From CAZWRV01 sp964636325 (GTDB lineage: Bacteria > Verrucomicrobiota > Lentisphaeria > Victivallales > GWF2-50-93): DNA of 64,000 nucleotides. Of the stretch, positions 36,683 through 45,926 are shown piece by piece. The stretch spans positions 1 through 64,000 of the forward strand of contig CAZWRV010000012.1 in assembly GCA_964636325.1 (NCBI GenBank), read 5' to 3'. Each line of letters begins with the position of its first letter. The first letter of the stretch is position 1. Below the pieces are notes generated by a model. That model searched no databases. It was not told the origin of the DNA and worked only from the letters and a program-made list of their open reading frames with translations. The translations under genes were made by a program, and so were the position numbers.

Positions 36683-37471
36683 TTACTCTCCGGAATAATT
36701 GAACCTGGACGCGAGGTTTATATCCTGGTCCGTGAAATGAAACGGCTGGACATGCCCATCGATGAAAAGGTAATTCGCCACATTTTTTCCATGCCGGAAA
36801 TCAGGCAGCCATTCTATCGGCGTGACGGGGGACTGCCAGCTGGATTCACAGCGGAAAATACTGCATCCTGCGTCCATTACATCCATCACAAGGAAAGTCG
36901 AAGAAGGACGTTTGAACATGCCGATCGGCGCTCCGAGATAATAAGATATGTAACCATTGGCAGAGTTGAACGGGTAAGGCCATTCTGAGGCCGGGGGCTG
37001 GTAGCCGAATTCACCCCAGCGGGGCCAGCCACCCCAATCGGCGCCGCCAACCGCATACAGATTCATTGCGAACATCGTCCTGCCTATCCCACAATATTGT
37101 ACATATTCCGGACATGTCAGCTTGTACCTCCCAAAAGCTGCCTCATCTGCGCAATACCATGGTATCGCATATGGATCGTTGAATGAAAGCTCGTTCAAAA
37201 CAGCGTACCATCCGCAATCACCATAGAAAGGATGCAAGGCGCCTCTCGGGAACCTTCCATTATTGTCATTGTTGAAGTTGAAAATACCTAGCCCGATTTG
37301 CTTCAAGTTGTTGGCGCAGATGGTTTGACGGGCCACTTTCCTCGCCATGCTGAGCGCCGGCAGAAGAAGCGCCATCAGTATCGATATGATCGCAATCACC
37401 ACGAGCAGCTCGATCAAGGTGAAGGGCGTGTATCGAAGTTTCTTTTCCGGCCTGCACTCATACTTTTCCAT
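36683..37471 (-). CDS. Pseudopilin-like protein with type IV prepilin motif
   Basis: 262 residues from the inner ATG ([11 protein letters not shown]); an ATG 12 codons upstream (37507) is also open. [20 protein letters not shown] is the prepilin motif. The C-terminal [20 protein letters not shown] matches the H-X9-DG signature. Its stop lies 16 bases before the start of the secreted GH-A-like gene at 36666, so the two are probably one operon. Envelope location inferred. Confidence 0.86.
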   Translation of the reverse strand: MEKYECRPEKKLRYTPFTLIELLVVIAIISILMALLLPALSMARKVARQTICANNLKQIGLGIFNFNNDNNGRFPRGALHPFYGDCGWYAVLNELSFNDPYAIPWYCADEAAFGRYKLTCPEYVQYCGIGRTMFAMNLYAVGGADWGGWPRWGEFGYQPPASEWPYPFNSANGYISYYLGAPIGMFKRPSSTFLVMDVMDAGCSIFRCESSWQSPVTPIEWLPDFRHGKNVANYLFIDGHVQPFHFTDQDINLASRFNYSGE

Positions 37472-37508
37472 ATTATTACTCCCGAGTTCAAATGGGTTGC
37501 ATAACATA

Positions 37509-37615
37509 TCGGGGTTGCTATCGGTATCGGAATCGAAAACATTGAATATTCGAGGAAGGAATCGATCCCGACTCGTTCGCCGTTAGGAGTATTCCGATAG
37601 CGACCCCGACACCGA
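37509..37615. repeat. Inverted repeat with a unit shared with 55813-55834
   Basis: TCGGGGTTGCTATCGG at 37509-37524 is complementary (15 of 16) to CCGATAGCGACCCCGA at 37594-37609. The right arm extended by ACACCGA gives a 22-base unit that recurs exactly at 55813-55834. The region upstream of the pseudopilin gene (37472-37689) therefore contains an interspersed palindromic element; no gene is seen in it. Confidence 0.55.
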
Positions 37616-37689
37616 TTCAACAACTTCAATGCAATCATTATAGCGACCCGAGTAATAGCACCTCATGATGCTCATTTACATACAATTCC

Positions 37690-39804
37690 TCATCGCTTCT
37701 CTGGAATCATGTATCTGCGGACCGCATACGGTTCGAAATCATCGGAGAAGGAACCGTCCTTGATCTCGATCTTGCGGCCTTCGAACAGGACTTCCGCATT
37801 GCCATCCTTGACACCCTCCACGGAGATCCGCGCCTTTTCCGCCCTGCGGTACATGTTGACGGCGAAGACATAGGTCGCGCCGCCTGATTTCTTTACCATC
37901 GTATCTATGCGTCCGCCGGCGGAGACCTCGGCCTTGGCGGAATTCGCCACGGTTGGGCTGTTGAGAACCTTCGCCAGGGACTTCACCTCGGAGTTGATCG
38001 TTTTCAGCTCCTTCATCATTTCGGGGGAGATACCTGAGACTTTCATCGGCGGCGCAAAGGAGTGGCAGAAGAAACCGTAGCCGTTTGCCCCGTGCACCAG
38101 CGCCATCCAGATCTGTGTCTTCACCTCCTGCGGTGTAGGGGAACGGCTGTCCTTCTCTTCGGAACCAGTGAATTTGTTCGCTTCGATCCACGTCCAGATC
38201 CTCTTCTCCGGTCCGCCCCATTTCCGCAGGCGGTCGATCCCCTTGGCCTGCATGTGAAGACGATTGGGGCCGTCGGCGCCCAGGCTGTTGCAGGGATATA
38301 CGTCGAAGCATAGGATGTCGCAGGCCTCCGCAAATTTCCTATATTGCTCGTCGGTGGCGACACCGCCCGTGAAGCGCTCGTGGGCGACGCCGCATCCCAG
38401 GTTCAGAAACGCGGGATGGGTGGGGTCGGCACTGCGTATTTTTGCGAATTTCGCAAGCATCTCCTCCGGGGTGAAGAACATCTTGCCAGTAGCTGGGTTG
38501 GTCAGTTCCGGTTCGTCAGTCGTGTGCCAGCCGATGAACGCGGGATGCTCATATAATTTCTCCGCCACGGCTTTTTCATCGAACGTGCAGAAGGCATACA
38601 TCCCGCTCTTGGCTATCTCGTCAAGGAATGCCTTGTCCCTGGGCGCAGGATAAGAGTCGCTGCCGGCGACAAACACGTTGACTCCGATTTCCTTGTACCC
38701 TGGCGCCGAGCCGGCGGGCTGGAGCCAGACGGAGATGGGAAAGAAATCCGGATCGTCCAGGACGGACTTCTTGAACTGCCCCTTGGGTATCTTGGTAACA
38801 TCGACCGGCACGACCTTTTCCTTGGCCAGGCCGACAAGGTATTTCTCATGGACAATGAGATTTCCTGACTTGTCTTTTATATCGACGGTGAACTCTCCGC
38901 CCTTTTCAGGGGCAAGGATTTTCCGCCAGTCGAAGGGGATGCTCTGTCCAGGATCGAGTGCAAGCTCAAAATCCTTGCTTACCTTTTCATTCTTCAGCGT
39001 GGCTACGAGCTGCAGCGCCTTGTCCCCGATGTTTTTCACGCCGACTCCGTCCACTACGATCGACGGATTTCCAAAGACAAGATCCGGATAGTTTTTAGCG
39101 TCATGGAAGCCACCCTGGAAACTGCTGACTTCAACAGGTTCGCTCTGCTTTTCCCGGTTGACTCCGATGGCCCATCGGCTCTTTTCTCCGGCAGGGGCTC
39201 CGAACCCTTCGATTGGTATTGCCACCTCCATCGTCCAGGCGTTGTCCTCCCGTCCCGTCCTGTATTGAATTTCAGATGTCTTGCCGGCCGTGGGCTCCCC
39301 CCATTCGTCGGCCACCCACGTCTGGCCCCCTGCGCTCTTGCCGTCACAGCTCAATATGAAATGCGAATAGAAGTTCGGCTTCTTGTCAGGGACGATGAAA
39401 AGCTCGATGCAGTCGTTTTTCCATATGGCGCTTCCTTCGTTTGCGGTGACGAGCCCTTTGAGATTGTCGTCATAACAGCGCGCCGCCAGATACAGGTTCT
39501 TGTCGTCACGGCAGATCCACGCATCTGCCTGATACAGAAGACCTTGGTCGGCGAAACCCCATTCACGCAATGGCTGGGCCTTTGCCCAGGCGGCGTCGCC
39601 GAGCTTTCCATCGATTGCCGGGGCCTCCGCGATCTTTGGGGCGGCCAAAGTGCTCTCCTTCCTGATCGGCGCCAGCGATGCTGAAAGCAAGTTGGCACCG
39701 ACAAGCATTGCAGCGAAGAATAGAATTGCGAGCTGCGCATACATCGTATTGCGACGGGCCAGGGACATGATGCCGTCCCCTCTCTTTACGCACAAGCTTG
39801 GCAT
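37690..39804 (-). CDS. Secreted GH-A-like hydrolase with CBM9-like N-terminal domain
   Basis: 704 residues from the ATG at 39804 (GGGAG upstream); the ATG at 39768 is an alternative. A membrane-spanning signal segment (AQLAILFFAAMLVGANLLSA) is followed by a CBM9/DOMON-type domain at about 55-240 (PAIDGKLGDAAWAKAQPLRE, NLYLAARCYDDNLKG, NDCIELFIVPDK). The barrel begins PDFFPISVWLQPAGS and has FIGWHTTDEPELT (candidate acid/base Glu) and RIWTWIEANKF (candidate nucleophile Glu). It shares the core with 32863 and 34735 but carries a third kind of accessory domain. Its start overlaps the end of the lacI-type gene by 18 bases, which implies co-transcription. Confidence 0.68.
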   Translation of the reverse strand: MPSLCVKRGDGIMSLARRNTMYAQLAILFFAAMLVGANLLSASLAPIRKESTLAAPKIAEAPAIDGKLGDAAWAKAQPLREWGFADQGLLYQADAWICRDDKNLYLAARCYDDNLKGLVTANEGSAIWKNDCIELFIVPDKKPNFYSHFILSCDGKSAGGQTWVADEWGEPTAGKTSEIQYRTGREDNAWTMEVAIPIEGFGAPAGEKSRWAIGVNREKQSEPVEVSSFQGGFHDAKNYPDLVFGNPSIVVDGVGVKNIGDKALQLVATLKNEKVSKDFELALDPGQSIPFDWRKILAPEKGGEFTVDIKDKSGNLIVHEKYLVGLAKEKVVPVDVTKIPKGQFKKSVLDDPDFFPISVWLQPAGSAPGYKEIGVNVFVAGSDSYPAPRDKAFLDEIAKSGMYAFCTFDEKAVAEKLYEHPAFIGWHTTDEPELTNPATGKMFFTPEEMLAKFAKIRSADPTHPAFLNLGCGVAHERFTGGVATDEQYRKFAEACDILCFDVYPCNSLGADGPNRLHMQAKGIDRLRKWGGPEKRIWTWIEANKFTGSEEKDSRSPTPQEVKTQIWMALVHGANGYGFFCHSFAPPMKVSGISPEMMKELKTINSEVKSLAKVLNSPTVANSAKAEVSAGGRIDTMVKKSGGATYVFAVNMYRRAEKARISVEGVKDGNAEVLFEGRKIEIKDGSFSDDFEPYAVRRYMIPEKR

Positions 39805-40871
39805 ATTGGCGCTCCCTTCGTTTCCTTTGACGGCTGTTTATTGTTCTGCATTATGCTTCCCCCTTCGATGAAGTCCCCCTTCATAAGCACTGTCCGAGGC
39901 TTCTGTCTTCCAGCTTCAATTCTTTTGACGATCAGTTCTCCTGCGACTTCCCCTATTTTCTTCAGAGGCTGGCGTGTCGTCATGAGCGAAGGCCCCTTGA
40001 AGCCCTCCATGTTATCCGCATCTATGCCGGCGATCGAAATATCATTTGGAATCTTGATGCCCCGATCAAGAAGCTCGGAGGCGGCGCCGTAGGCCATGCT
40101 GTCGTTCGCGGCAAATATCGCGGAGAATTTGATATTTTTCTCCATGGCGGCAGATACCGCCCTCCTGCCTGAATCGAAAAGGTAGTTACCGGAAATAACG
40201 AGCGATCTCCTGAAGGATATCCCCGCCTCGGCGAGCGCAGCCTTGTAGCCTTCAAGTCGGTCCTTGGCGGAAGATATTCCGTCGACCGGACCGGAAATAT
40301 GGATTATGTCGCGGTGCCCCATGCGTATGAGTCGCATGACCGAATTCTTCGCGGTTCCGAAGTTGTCGAGGTCGACGTAGTCCGTTTCGATTCCCGACAC
40401 CTTTGATCCAACGCAAAGCACCGGGAAGCCTGAAGCGAGAACCATCTTCAAGTTCTTCACCGATACAGGCGGCGCCAGCATGATGATTCCGTCCACCATC
40501 GCTTCGCGCTGGAACTTTGAGACATCGCCGGATACGTCTACGGAGTCTATGGTCATGCGCATGGAGTTCCTGTGGGCGACCTCCCATATTCCGTCCAAGA
40601 TTCCTGTCGCATACGATGTGAACGGGGAGCCGACGTGGAATATGAGGATGCCGATTGAGTTCGTCCGACCGGTCGACAGGGCCTTGGCCACCGCGTTCGG
40701 ACGGTAGTCCAGCTTTTTTATCGCATCATGGATGCGTTTCCTGGTGTTCTCACTGACCCTGACGTTCGGGTGGTTGTTCAGAAGCAGGCTTACCGTGCAT
40801 TTGGACACTCCCGCCATCCTTGCTATGTCCGCGCAGGTCGCCCTGCCTTTCGCTGATTTGACTTCGCGCAT
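39786..40871 (-). CDS. LacI-family transcriptional regulator
   Basis: 361 residues, GGAGGG ribosome site. Residues about 12-60 hold the LacI headpiece (CADIARMAGVSKCTVSLLLN, VRVSENTRKRIHDAIKKLDY, RPNAVAKAL hinge helix). The rest is a periplasmic-binding-like sugar sensor (SIGILIFHVGSPFTSYATGI, FSAIFAANDSMAYGAASELL, DISIAGIDADNMEGFKGPSL). It probably represses itself, the hydrolase gene it overlaps (37690-39804) and possibly the divergent DUF6259 gene, through the palindrome at 40935-40954. The effector sugar is unknown. Confidence 0.9.
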   Translation of the reverse strand: MREVKSAKGRATCADIARMAGVSKCTVSLLLNNHPNVRVSENTRKRIHDAIKKLDYRPNAVAKALSTGRTNSIGILIFHVGSPFTSYATGILDGIWEVAHRNSMRMTIDSVDVSGDVSKFQREAMVDGIIMLAPPVSVKNLKMVLASGFPVLCVGSKVSGIETDYVDLDNFGTAKNSVMRLIRMGHRDIIHISGPVDGISSAKDRLEGYKAALAEAGISFRRSLVISGNYLFDSGRRAVSAAMEKNIKFSAIFAANDSMAYGAASELLDRGIKIPNDISIAGIDADNMEGFKGPSLMTTRQPLKKIGEVAGELIVKRIEAGRQKPRTVLMKGDFIEGGSIMQNNKQPSKETKGAPICQACA

Positions 40872-40934
40872 CCATCCCTCCGATAACTCTTGCGTGCCGC
40901 CAGCCTTTTCCCCTTCAATGCCTATATTTTACAT

Positions 40935-40954
40935 TTGATAAACCGGTTTGTCAA
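40935..40954. promoter_or_regulatory. Palindromic LacI-type operator
   Basis: TTGATAAACCGGTTTGTCAA: a 20-base palindrome with one mismatched pair and a central CG, the form bound by LacI/GalR/CcpA-class dimers. It lies 64 bases upstream of the lacI-type start codon within the divergent gap (40872-41155). The remaining gap has no gene. Confidence 0.65.
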
Positions 40955-41155
40955 GACCCCTCGGCTAAAAACTATGGAATAATTTCCGCAGGCGTCAAGC
41001 TGGGTGTGTACCTATGACCGCTCGCCCCCAGTATGACGGTTGCTGATTTCCTGGCTTTTTTCAGTGATGCCCGGGACAGCCCTTCTTGAAAACGCGCCTC
41101 TCGGCATTACCGTTATGCGCACGTCAGATTTCCAATCTGCTCGGGGTGGCATCTC

Positions 41156-43522
41156 ATGGAAGGACTAAGCCCGTATCGTTTCCTAAGCCTTATTTTCGGA
41201 TTCAGCGCGGCGGCCGCCGCGCTGGCTACGTCCGGGGAGGAAGTTAGCATGAACCGCCTAGAAAACTCCAAGCTGAGCCTGGGTTTCGATGATCTCGGAC
41301 GCATCGTCGAGATGGTAAACCGTTCCAACGGAACATCTTATCTCAGTCCATACGCGAAGCCTGAGCCGCTCTTCGTGCTGGACACATACTCCGCAAACCA
41401 GGCGTTCTTCATCCGCGATCCCGAAGAGGATCAGACGGGAGGCTTCTCTCTCGCCGATCCGGCGCCGGTCACATCGGAACCCGGAGATATTGTCCACCTG
41501 TTTCCTGCGGAGGCGCAGCCTCCGGCCGTGACCAGGGCGGAGAACGAAACAGGCAGGTCGATCAAGCTGGCATATTCGCTGCCCCACGGCATCGCGGTCG
41601 AATGCACCGCCGAACTCGGAGCCGATGCGGATTTCGCAGTATTCCGGATTCTCATCATGAATCCCGGCCCTGAGAATCCCGGCGACGCCATGCGCGTATA
41701 CCGCGTCAAATACCCGATAATCGCCGGCCTCCAGATCGGCGGGCGGCCGGAGTTCAACTGGCTGGCCCGCCCCTACGCGCAGGGCGAACTTATGCCCGAC
41801 CCTTCGCAGCAGCGCTTCCAGAGGCCGGAGAAGAACTTCATCCGGGCCGACAAGCCGGGAATCCGCACCAACCTCCTGACGTATCCGGGCTGGGCGTCGA
41901 TGCCCTGGCAGGATCTTTACATGGTAGATCCGCAGAAGCCCGAATCGGCATGCGGCCTATACTTCGCCAGCTACGATCCCAGCTTTCGGCAGATCGACCT
42001 GGCTACCGTGCCTGATCCGGCAGGGCATACGTTGGAATTCGACGTCCGGACGCTTTCCTACCTCGAGCCCGGCAATAGCTGGAACTCTCAGAACTTCATC
42101 GTCGGCGTGCATCCGGGCGACTGGCATTGGGCGGCGGACCGCTACCGCGCCGACTCGCGCGCCTGGCTCAGGCCCTGGAGCGGACCGGACTGGGTGCGCG
42201 ACGACGACGGCTGGTTCGGCTCCGGCGTCCCCAACTACAAGTTCAAGGATCTTCCGCTGATGCTGGAGGACGCACGCTGGCTCGGGCTCAACTACTTGCA
42301 ACTTTGGTCTGAGATGATCGAGAAGGTCGGGCCCGAGCGCAAGCGCAAGGCTTACTACTGCTTCTTCCTCCCGGATCCCGAGCGCGGCGGCGAGAAGGAC
42401 ATCGCGGAGGGAATCCGCGAAGTCCGCAGGCTCGGCGGGCATATCGGCTTCTACAGCAACGTCTGGACCTTCGACGCCTCGCTGCCGGCGCCTTTGCTGC
42501 CGCTGAGGAACGAGATACCGAAGGGCATTCCTCTTCCCGACTGGAGGGCGGAATTCTCCCGCTACGCCTCCGTGTTCCCCGACGGCCACCGCGAGGCCGG
42601 CGACTACGACCACGGCTATGCCGGGATGTGCCTTTCCGCCGAGGGCTACCGCGACTACCTGCGCTTCTGGATCGTCGACAAATACGTGAAGCAATACGGC
42701 GCTGACTCCTGGTATCTGGACAGCTGTCCGGTCACGATGTTCAACGCCGCAAGGGTCTGCTTCAGCCAGGAGCACGGCCCCGAACATCCGCACGGCGTCG
42801 GCCGCGGACTTCTTGAACTTGTGAGGACATTGCGTGAGAAGTCGGAAGACACTGTCCAGCTCGCGATCACAAGCGAGACCGTCTCGGACTGCCTCATGCA
42901 ATACAACAGCCATGCGCTCGGCATTGAGATGGTCACTGGCCTCATGGACTTCCCGCATCCGGAAATCTACACATATACTTTTCCGGAGCATCCGATCTAC
43001 AGCGGAAGCTGCAACGGCTCCGGCAGCGGCCTCATCAACTACTACCCCGACAAGCCTGCGAATCTCACCCGCCAGGACGCACTGAACCGGGTCTTCCTCA
43101 TGGGCTACCGCTTCGACATCCTCGGCTATCCGCTGCGCAAGGACGATCCGGTGATGATTCACTTTAAGGATCTTATCGCTCTGCGCCAGCAGATAAAGGG
43201 TGAATTGTACCGTTCCGCGTTCCGCGACACGGTCGGGCTCGGGCCGCTTCCCGAAAAGGTGGAGGTCAAGGTCTTCCGGCATGAGAAGGGCGCGTCGCTG
43301 ACCTTGGCGATACTCGACCGGCGCGAGACGAAGGCCGCATTCGACCTCTCCATCGATCTGGACGCGCTGAATATCTCCGGCCTGGAGGTTTCGACCTTCC
43401 ACCAGCTCCGTGCGGATCCTATCAGATACGAGCTGCCCCCCTCTGCAGCCGAAGGCAAACTGCTCACACTCAAGATTCCCGAACGCTCGGCAGACGTCGC
43501 CGCCGTCATCCTCCGGAAGTAA
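41156..43522 (+). CDS. DUF6259-type glycoside hydrolase-like protein
   Basis: 788 residues from 41156, where the first 30 (FLSLIFGFSAAAAALA) look like a signal peptide; an inner ATG at 41248 has a much better GGGGAGGA ribosome site and would give a cytoplasmic protein, so location is open. The N-terminal beta-sandwich begins LENSKLSLGFDDLGRIVEMV, a DUF6259 hallmark. The barrel includes LGLNYLQLWSEMIEK, GHIGFYSNVWTFD, DSWYLDSCPV and LAITSETVSDCLM, with Asp and Glu residues placed as in GH31/GH36-type barrels. A small beta-domain ends the protein. It is divergent from the LacI gene and may be its target. Substrate unknown. Confidence 0.7.
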   Translation: MEGLSPYRFLSLIFGFSAAAAALATSGEEVSMNRLENSKLSLGFDDLGRIVEMVNRSNGTSYLSPYAKPEPLFVLDTYSANQAFFIRDPEEDQTGGFSLADPAPVTSEPGDIVHLFPAEAQPPAVTRAENETGRSIKLAYSLPHGIAVECTAELGADADFAVFRILIMNPGPENPGDAMRVYRVKYPIIAGLQIGGRPEFNWLARPYAQGELMPDPSQQRFQRPEKNFIRADKPGIRTNLLTYPGWASMPWQDLYMVDPQKPESACGLYFASYDPSFRQIDLATVPDPAGHTLEFDVRTLSYLEPGNSWNSQNFIVGVHPGDWHWAADRYRADSRAWLRPWSGPDWVRDDDGWFGSGVPNYKFKDLPLMLEDARWLGLNYLQLWSEMIEKVGPERKRKAYYCFFLPDPERGGEKDIAEGIREVRRLGGHIGFYSNVWTFDASLPAPLLPLRNEIPKGIPLPDWRAEFSRYASVFPDGHREAGDYDHGYAGMCLSAEGYRDYLRFWIVDKYVKQYGADSWYLDSCPVTMFNAARVCFSQEHGPEHPHGVGRGLLELVRTLREKSEDTVQLAITSETVSDCLMQYNSHALGIEMVTGLMDFPHPEIYTYTFPEHPIYSGSCNGSGSGLINYYPDKPANLTRQDALNRVFLMGYRFDILGYPLRKDDPVMIHFKDLIALRQQIKGELYRSAFRDTVGLGPLPEKVEVKVFRHEKGASLTLAILDRRETKAAFDLSIDLDALNISGLEVSTFHQLRADPIRYELPPSAAEGKLLTLKIPERSADVAAVILRK

Positions 43523-43760
43523 GATGACTCGGCCGCCATGCATATACACGCTTGATTTTCCGGCATGTCATCTTATATTTGTCCTCTAAACACACCTTGG
43601 GACCATCACCGATGCTTCTGCTCCAGTCCCAGAATATTCCTGCTTTTTCTGCTATCGAGCTGCCAGCCAAGCATGATTCTAATTTTCGATTTCCGATTTG
43701 CGATCCGCATCAGAATTCTAAATTCGGCACTCGGCGCTCACTCCCTGGCCGATTTCACGG

Positions 43761-44006
43761 ATGAAGTCCATCTGGCCGATATTGGCGGATCTGCGCGAGG
43801 CGGGCCAGTGGGGATACGGCGGCTCGGTGAAAAGCGCAAACCGATTCGCCGAGGGATACAACGTCCTTTTCGCCGACGCCTCCATCGGATGGTTCAAGCT
43901 CCGCTCCGCCCCGGACCTCTCCGGGATCGTCCTCGACTACACCTCGCCCATCACGACGCATTCGCCAATGTGCGACTCATGGGTGAACTTCCTGTCCATG
44001 CGCTGA
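43761..44006 (+). pseudogene. C-terminal fragment of a pseudopilin-like gene
   Basis: The 81-residue frame contains SANRFAEGYNVLFADASIGW, which matches the conserved C-terminal motif of the H-X9-DG pseudopilins (usually N-x-LFADGH), but the final Gly-His is changed to Ala-Ser and the N-terminal pilin helix is absent. It is therefore read as a leftover 3' end. The preceding 43523-43760 holds no gene, only degenerate TTCGATTTCCGATTTGCGAT-type repeats. Confidence 0.5.
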
Positions 44007-44040
44007 CGGATTTTCCATTCCTTCTTTTAAATGCATTCAC

Positions 44041-44081
44041 TTCTTAACGCGTTCTTAACGTTACGGCATCCTTTCTTAACG
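44041..44081 (+). promoter_or_regulatory. Three phased TTCTTAACG direct repeats (candidate KdpE box)
   Basis: TTCTTAACG occurs exactly at 44041, 44052 and 44073, spacings of 11 and 21 bases, so all three lie on one face of the helix, just upstream of the -35 box at 44092. OmpR/PhoB-family regulators, to which KdpE belongs, bind direct repeats at about 11-base spacing in this position. The assignment to KdpE is inferred from context. Confidence 0.6.
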
Positions 44082-44091
44082 GACCCGCCTC

Positions 44092-44120
44092 TGGACATTG
44101 ATGAACCCCCTGCCTATAAT
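44092..44120 (+). promoter_or_regulatory. Sigma-70-like kdp promoter
   Basis: TGGACA (44092-44097), a 17-base spacer and a perfect TATAAT (44115-44120). The predicted start is near 44127, about 22 bases ahead of the kdpF start codon. Confidence 0.65.
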
Positions 44121-44148
44121 AGCAGTGTCAAAAGATCAGCTGGGATGG

Positions 44149-44241
44149 ATGGTGGATACAATGATTGCAGTCTCCTTCATAGTGGCAGTAATGATGATGG
44201 GATACCTGTTTTTTGTCATGCTCTATCCGGAGAGGTTCTGA
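44149..44241 (+). CDS. kdpF: KdpF, small subunit of the K+-transporting ATPase
   Basis: A 30-residue reading frame with one membrane helix (MIAVSFIVAVMMMGYLFFVM) ending LYPERF, the KdpF signature (Y-L-x-x-x-L-x-P-E-x-F). An inner ATG at 44161 would give 26 residues. KdpF is a single-span peptide that stabilises the KdpABC complex. Its TGA shares a base with the kdpA start (TGATG), as expected for translational coupling. It is too short for most gene callers. Confidence 0.85.
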   Translation: MVDTMIAVSFIVAVMMMGYLFFVMLYPERF

Positions 44242-45926
44242 TGAATGCCGGCGACATCATTATTATTGGACTCCTGATTGCGGCGCTCTGTGCCCTTGCG
44301 CCATTCCTCGGCGGATACATGGCGGCCGTCTTTTCAGGCAGAAGGCATCTGCTCTCCCCGCTTGAACCTGCGGAGAATCTGACATACAGGCTCCTGAGGA
44401 TCGACAAGGAACGACAGATGGAATGGAAGGAATACGCCGTCGCCGTCGCAATATTCAGCCTGCTGTCGATAGCACTGCTTGCAGGAATGCTGATGGCGCA
44501 GCAATTGCTGCCGCTGAACCCGCAGAACATGCCGAACTTGGCGTGGGATCTCGCCTTGAACACGTCGGTGAGCTTTGTGACGAACAGCAACTGGCAGGCC
44601 TACGGCGGGGAAACCGCGCTCAGCTATTTTTCGCAGATGGCGGGGCTGACCGTCCAGAACTTCCTGAGCGCGGCCGCCGGAATCTCATGCGCGCTGGCGC
44701 TGATCAGGGGGATCGTCCGCAGGCGCGGCGCCTCTGACCCCGCCGACCTCGGAATTGGGAATTTCTGGGTGGACATGACCAGAAGTGTTTATTATGTGCT
44801 ACTCCCGCTTTCTTTTGTGCTCGCGGTCGCGCTTGTCAGCCAGGGCGTGATCCAGAACCTGACACCTTACGTGGAATGCACGACTCTTGAAAGGGGCAGG
44901 CAGATTATTCCGATGGGGCCGGCCGCCAGCCAGATCGCGATCAAGCAGCTTGGTACGAACGGGGGCGGCTTCTTCGGCGCTAACTCCGCGCATCCGTTTG
45001 AAAACCCGGGGCAGCTCTCGAACTTCCTGGAACTGCTCGCCCTGCTTGTCATTTCCGCGGCATTCCCTTTCATGTATGGGAAGATGAGCGGAAAGAGGAG
45101 GCAGGGCCATGTGCTTTTCGGAGTCATGCTGGCGATGCTGCTTGCCGGAATCGCGTTCGCCTTGCTGTCGGAATCCTCATACGGGACGATGGAGGGCAAG
45201 GAGATGCGCTTCGGGAAAGGGGGCTCCGTCCTATGGGCGGTCTCGACCACGGCGACCTCTTGCGGCGCGGTTAATTCAATGCATGACTCTTTCGCTCCTC
45301 TAACCGGCATGATCCCGATGATAAACATCATGCTCGGCGAAATAATTTTCGGGGGCGTAGGCTCGGGATTCTATGGAATGATCCTGTTCGTCCTGATAAC
45401 AGTCTTCATCGCCGGGCTGATGGTGGGACGGGGGCCGGAATATATGGGAAAAAAGATTGAAGCGCCGGATGTCAAGCTGTCCATGATCGGCATCATAGTA
45501 CCCTCGATCTCCATTCTGTCGTTCTCGTCCATTGCCGTCCTGCTGCCTTCTGCCCTTGCCTCTCGGACGAACCTGGGGCCGCACGGGCTCTCCGAAATAC
45601 TATATGCGTTCTCATCCGGTTCCGGGAACAACGGAAGCGCGTTTGCAGGGCTGAACGCGAACACATTGTTCTACAACCTCAGCATCGCCGCGGCCATGCT
45701 CGTCGGAAGGTTCAGCGTGATCTTCCCAGTCCTGGCGCTGGCATCGAGCTTCGCCGGCAAAAAGACCTTCCCCAACAGCGAGGGGACATTCCCGACGGAC
45801 ACTCTGCTCTTCGGCGCGCTGCTCATAGGAGTGATAGTCATCGTCGGCGGGCTTACTCACTTCCCCGCGCTGACGCTCGGACCGATACTGGAGCATTTTT
45901 TTATGGTCGGAGGAAGGCTGATGTAG
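44241..45926 (+). CDS. kdpA: KdpA, potassium-binding subunit of the Kdp ATPase
   Basis: 561 residues from the ATG overlapping kdpF; a longer frame from 44031 is rejected. About ten membrane helices with the four selectivity-filter loops: SVSFVTNSNWQAYGGE, IKQLGTNGGGFFGANSAHPF, TTATSCGAVNSMHD and SSGSGNNGSAFAGLN. These match the KcsA-like pore motifs of KdpA, which selects K+ before active uptake. Length and order are normal. What is unusual is the 421-base gap to kdpB. Confidence 0.97.
   Translation: MNAGDIIIIGLLIAALCALAPFLGGYMAAVFSGRRHLLSPLEPAENLTYRLLRIDKERQMEWKEYAVAVAIFSLLSIALLAGMLMAQQLLPLNPQNMPNLAWDLALNTSVSFVTNSNWQAYGGETALSYFSQMAGLTVQNFLSAAAGISCALALIRGIVRRRGASDPADLGIGNFWVDMTRSVYYVLLPLSFVLAVALVSQGVIQNLTPYVECTTLERGRQIIPMGPAASQIAIKQLGTNGGGFFGANSAHPFENPGQLSNFLELLALLVISAAFPFMYGKMSGKRRQGHVLFGVMLAMLLAGIAFALLSESSYGTMEGKEMRFGKGGSVLWAVSTTATSCGAVNSMHDSFAPLTGMIPMINIMLGEIIFGGVGSGFYGMILFVLITVFIAGLMVGRGPEYMGKKIEAPDVKLSMIGIIVPSISILSFSSIAVLLPSALASRTNLGPHGLSEILYAFSSGSGNNGSAFAGLNANTLFYNLSIAAAMLVGRFSVIFPVLALASSFAGKKTFPNSEGTFPTDTLLFGALLIGVIVIVGGLTHFPALTLGPILEHFFMVGGRLM

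Noticed and set aside
41957..43549. 530-codon minus-strand frame opposite the DUF6259 gene
   Set aside because: Low-complexity Val/Ala/Glu/Arg translation typical of a codon-bias shadow; the plus-strand gene explains the open frame.
44031..44240. N-terminal extension of kdpA from 44031
   Set aside because: The extension translates the promoter and kdpF regions out of frame; the ATG at 44241 fits the family and the TGATG coupling.
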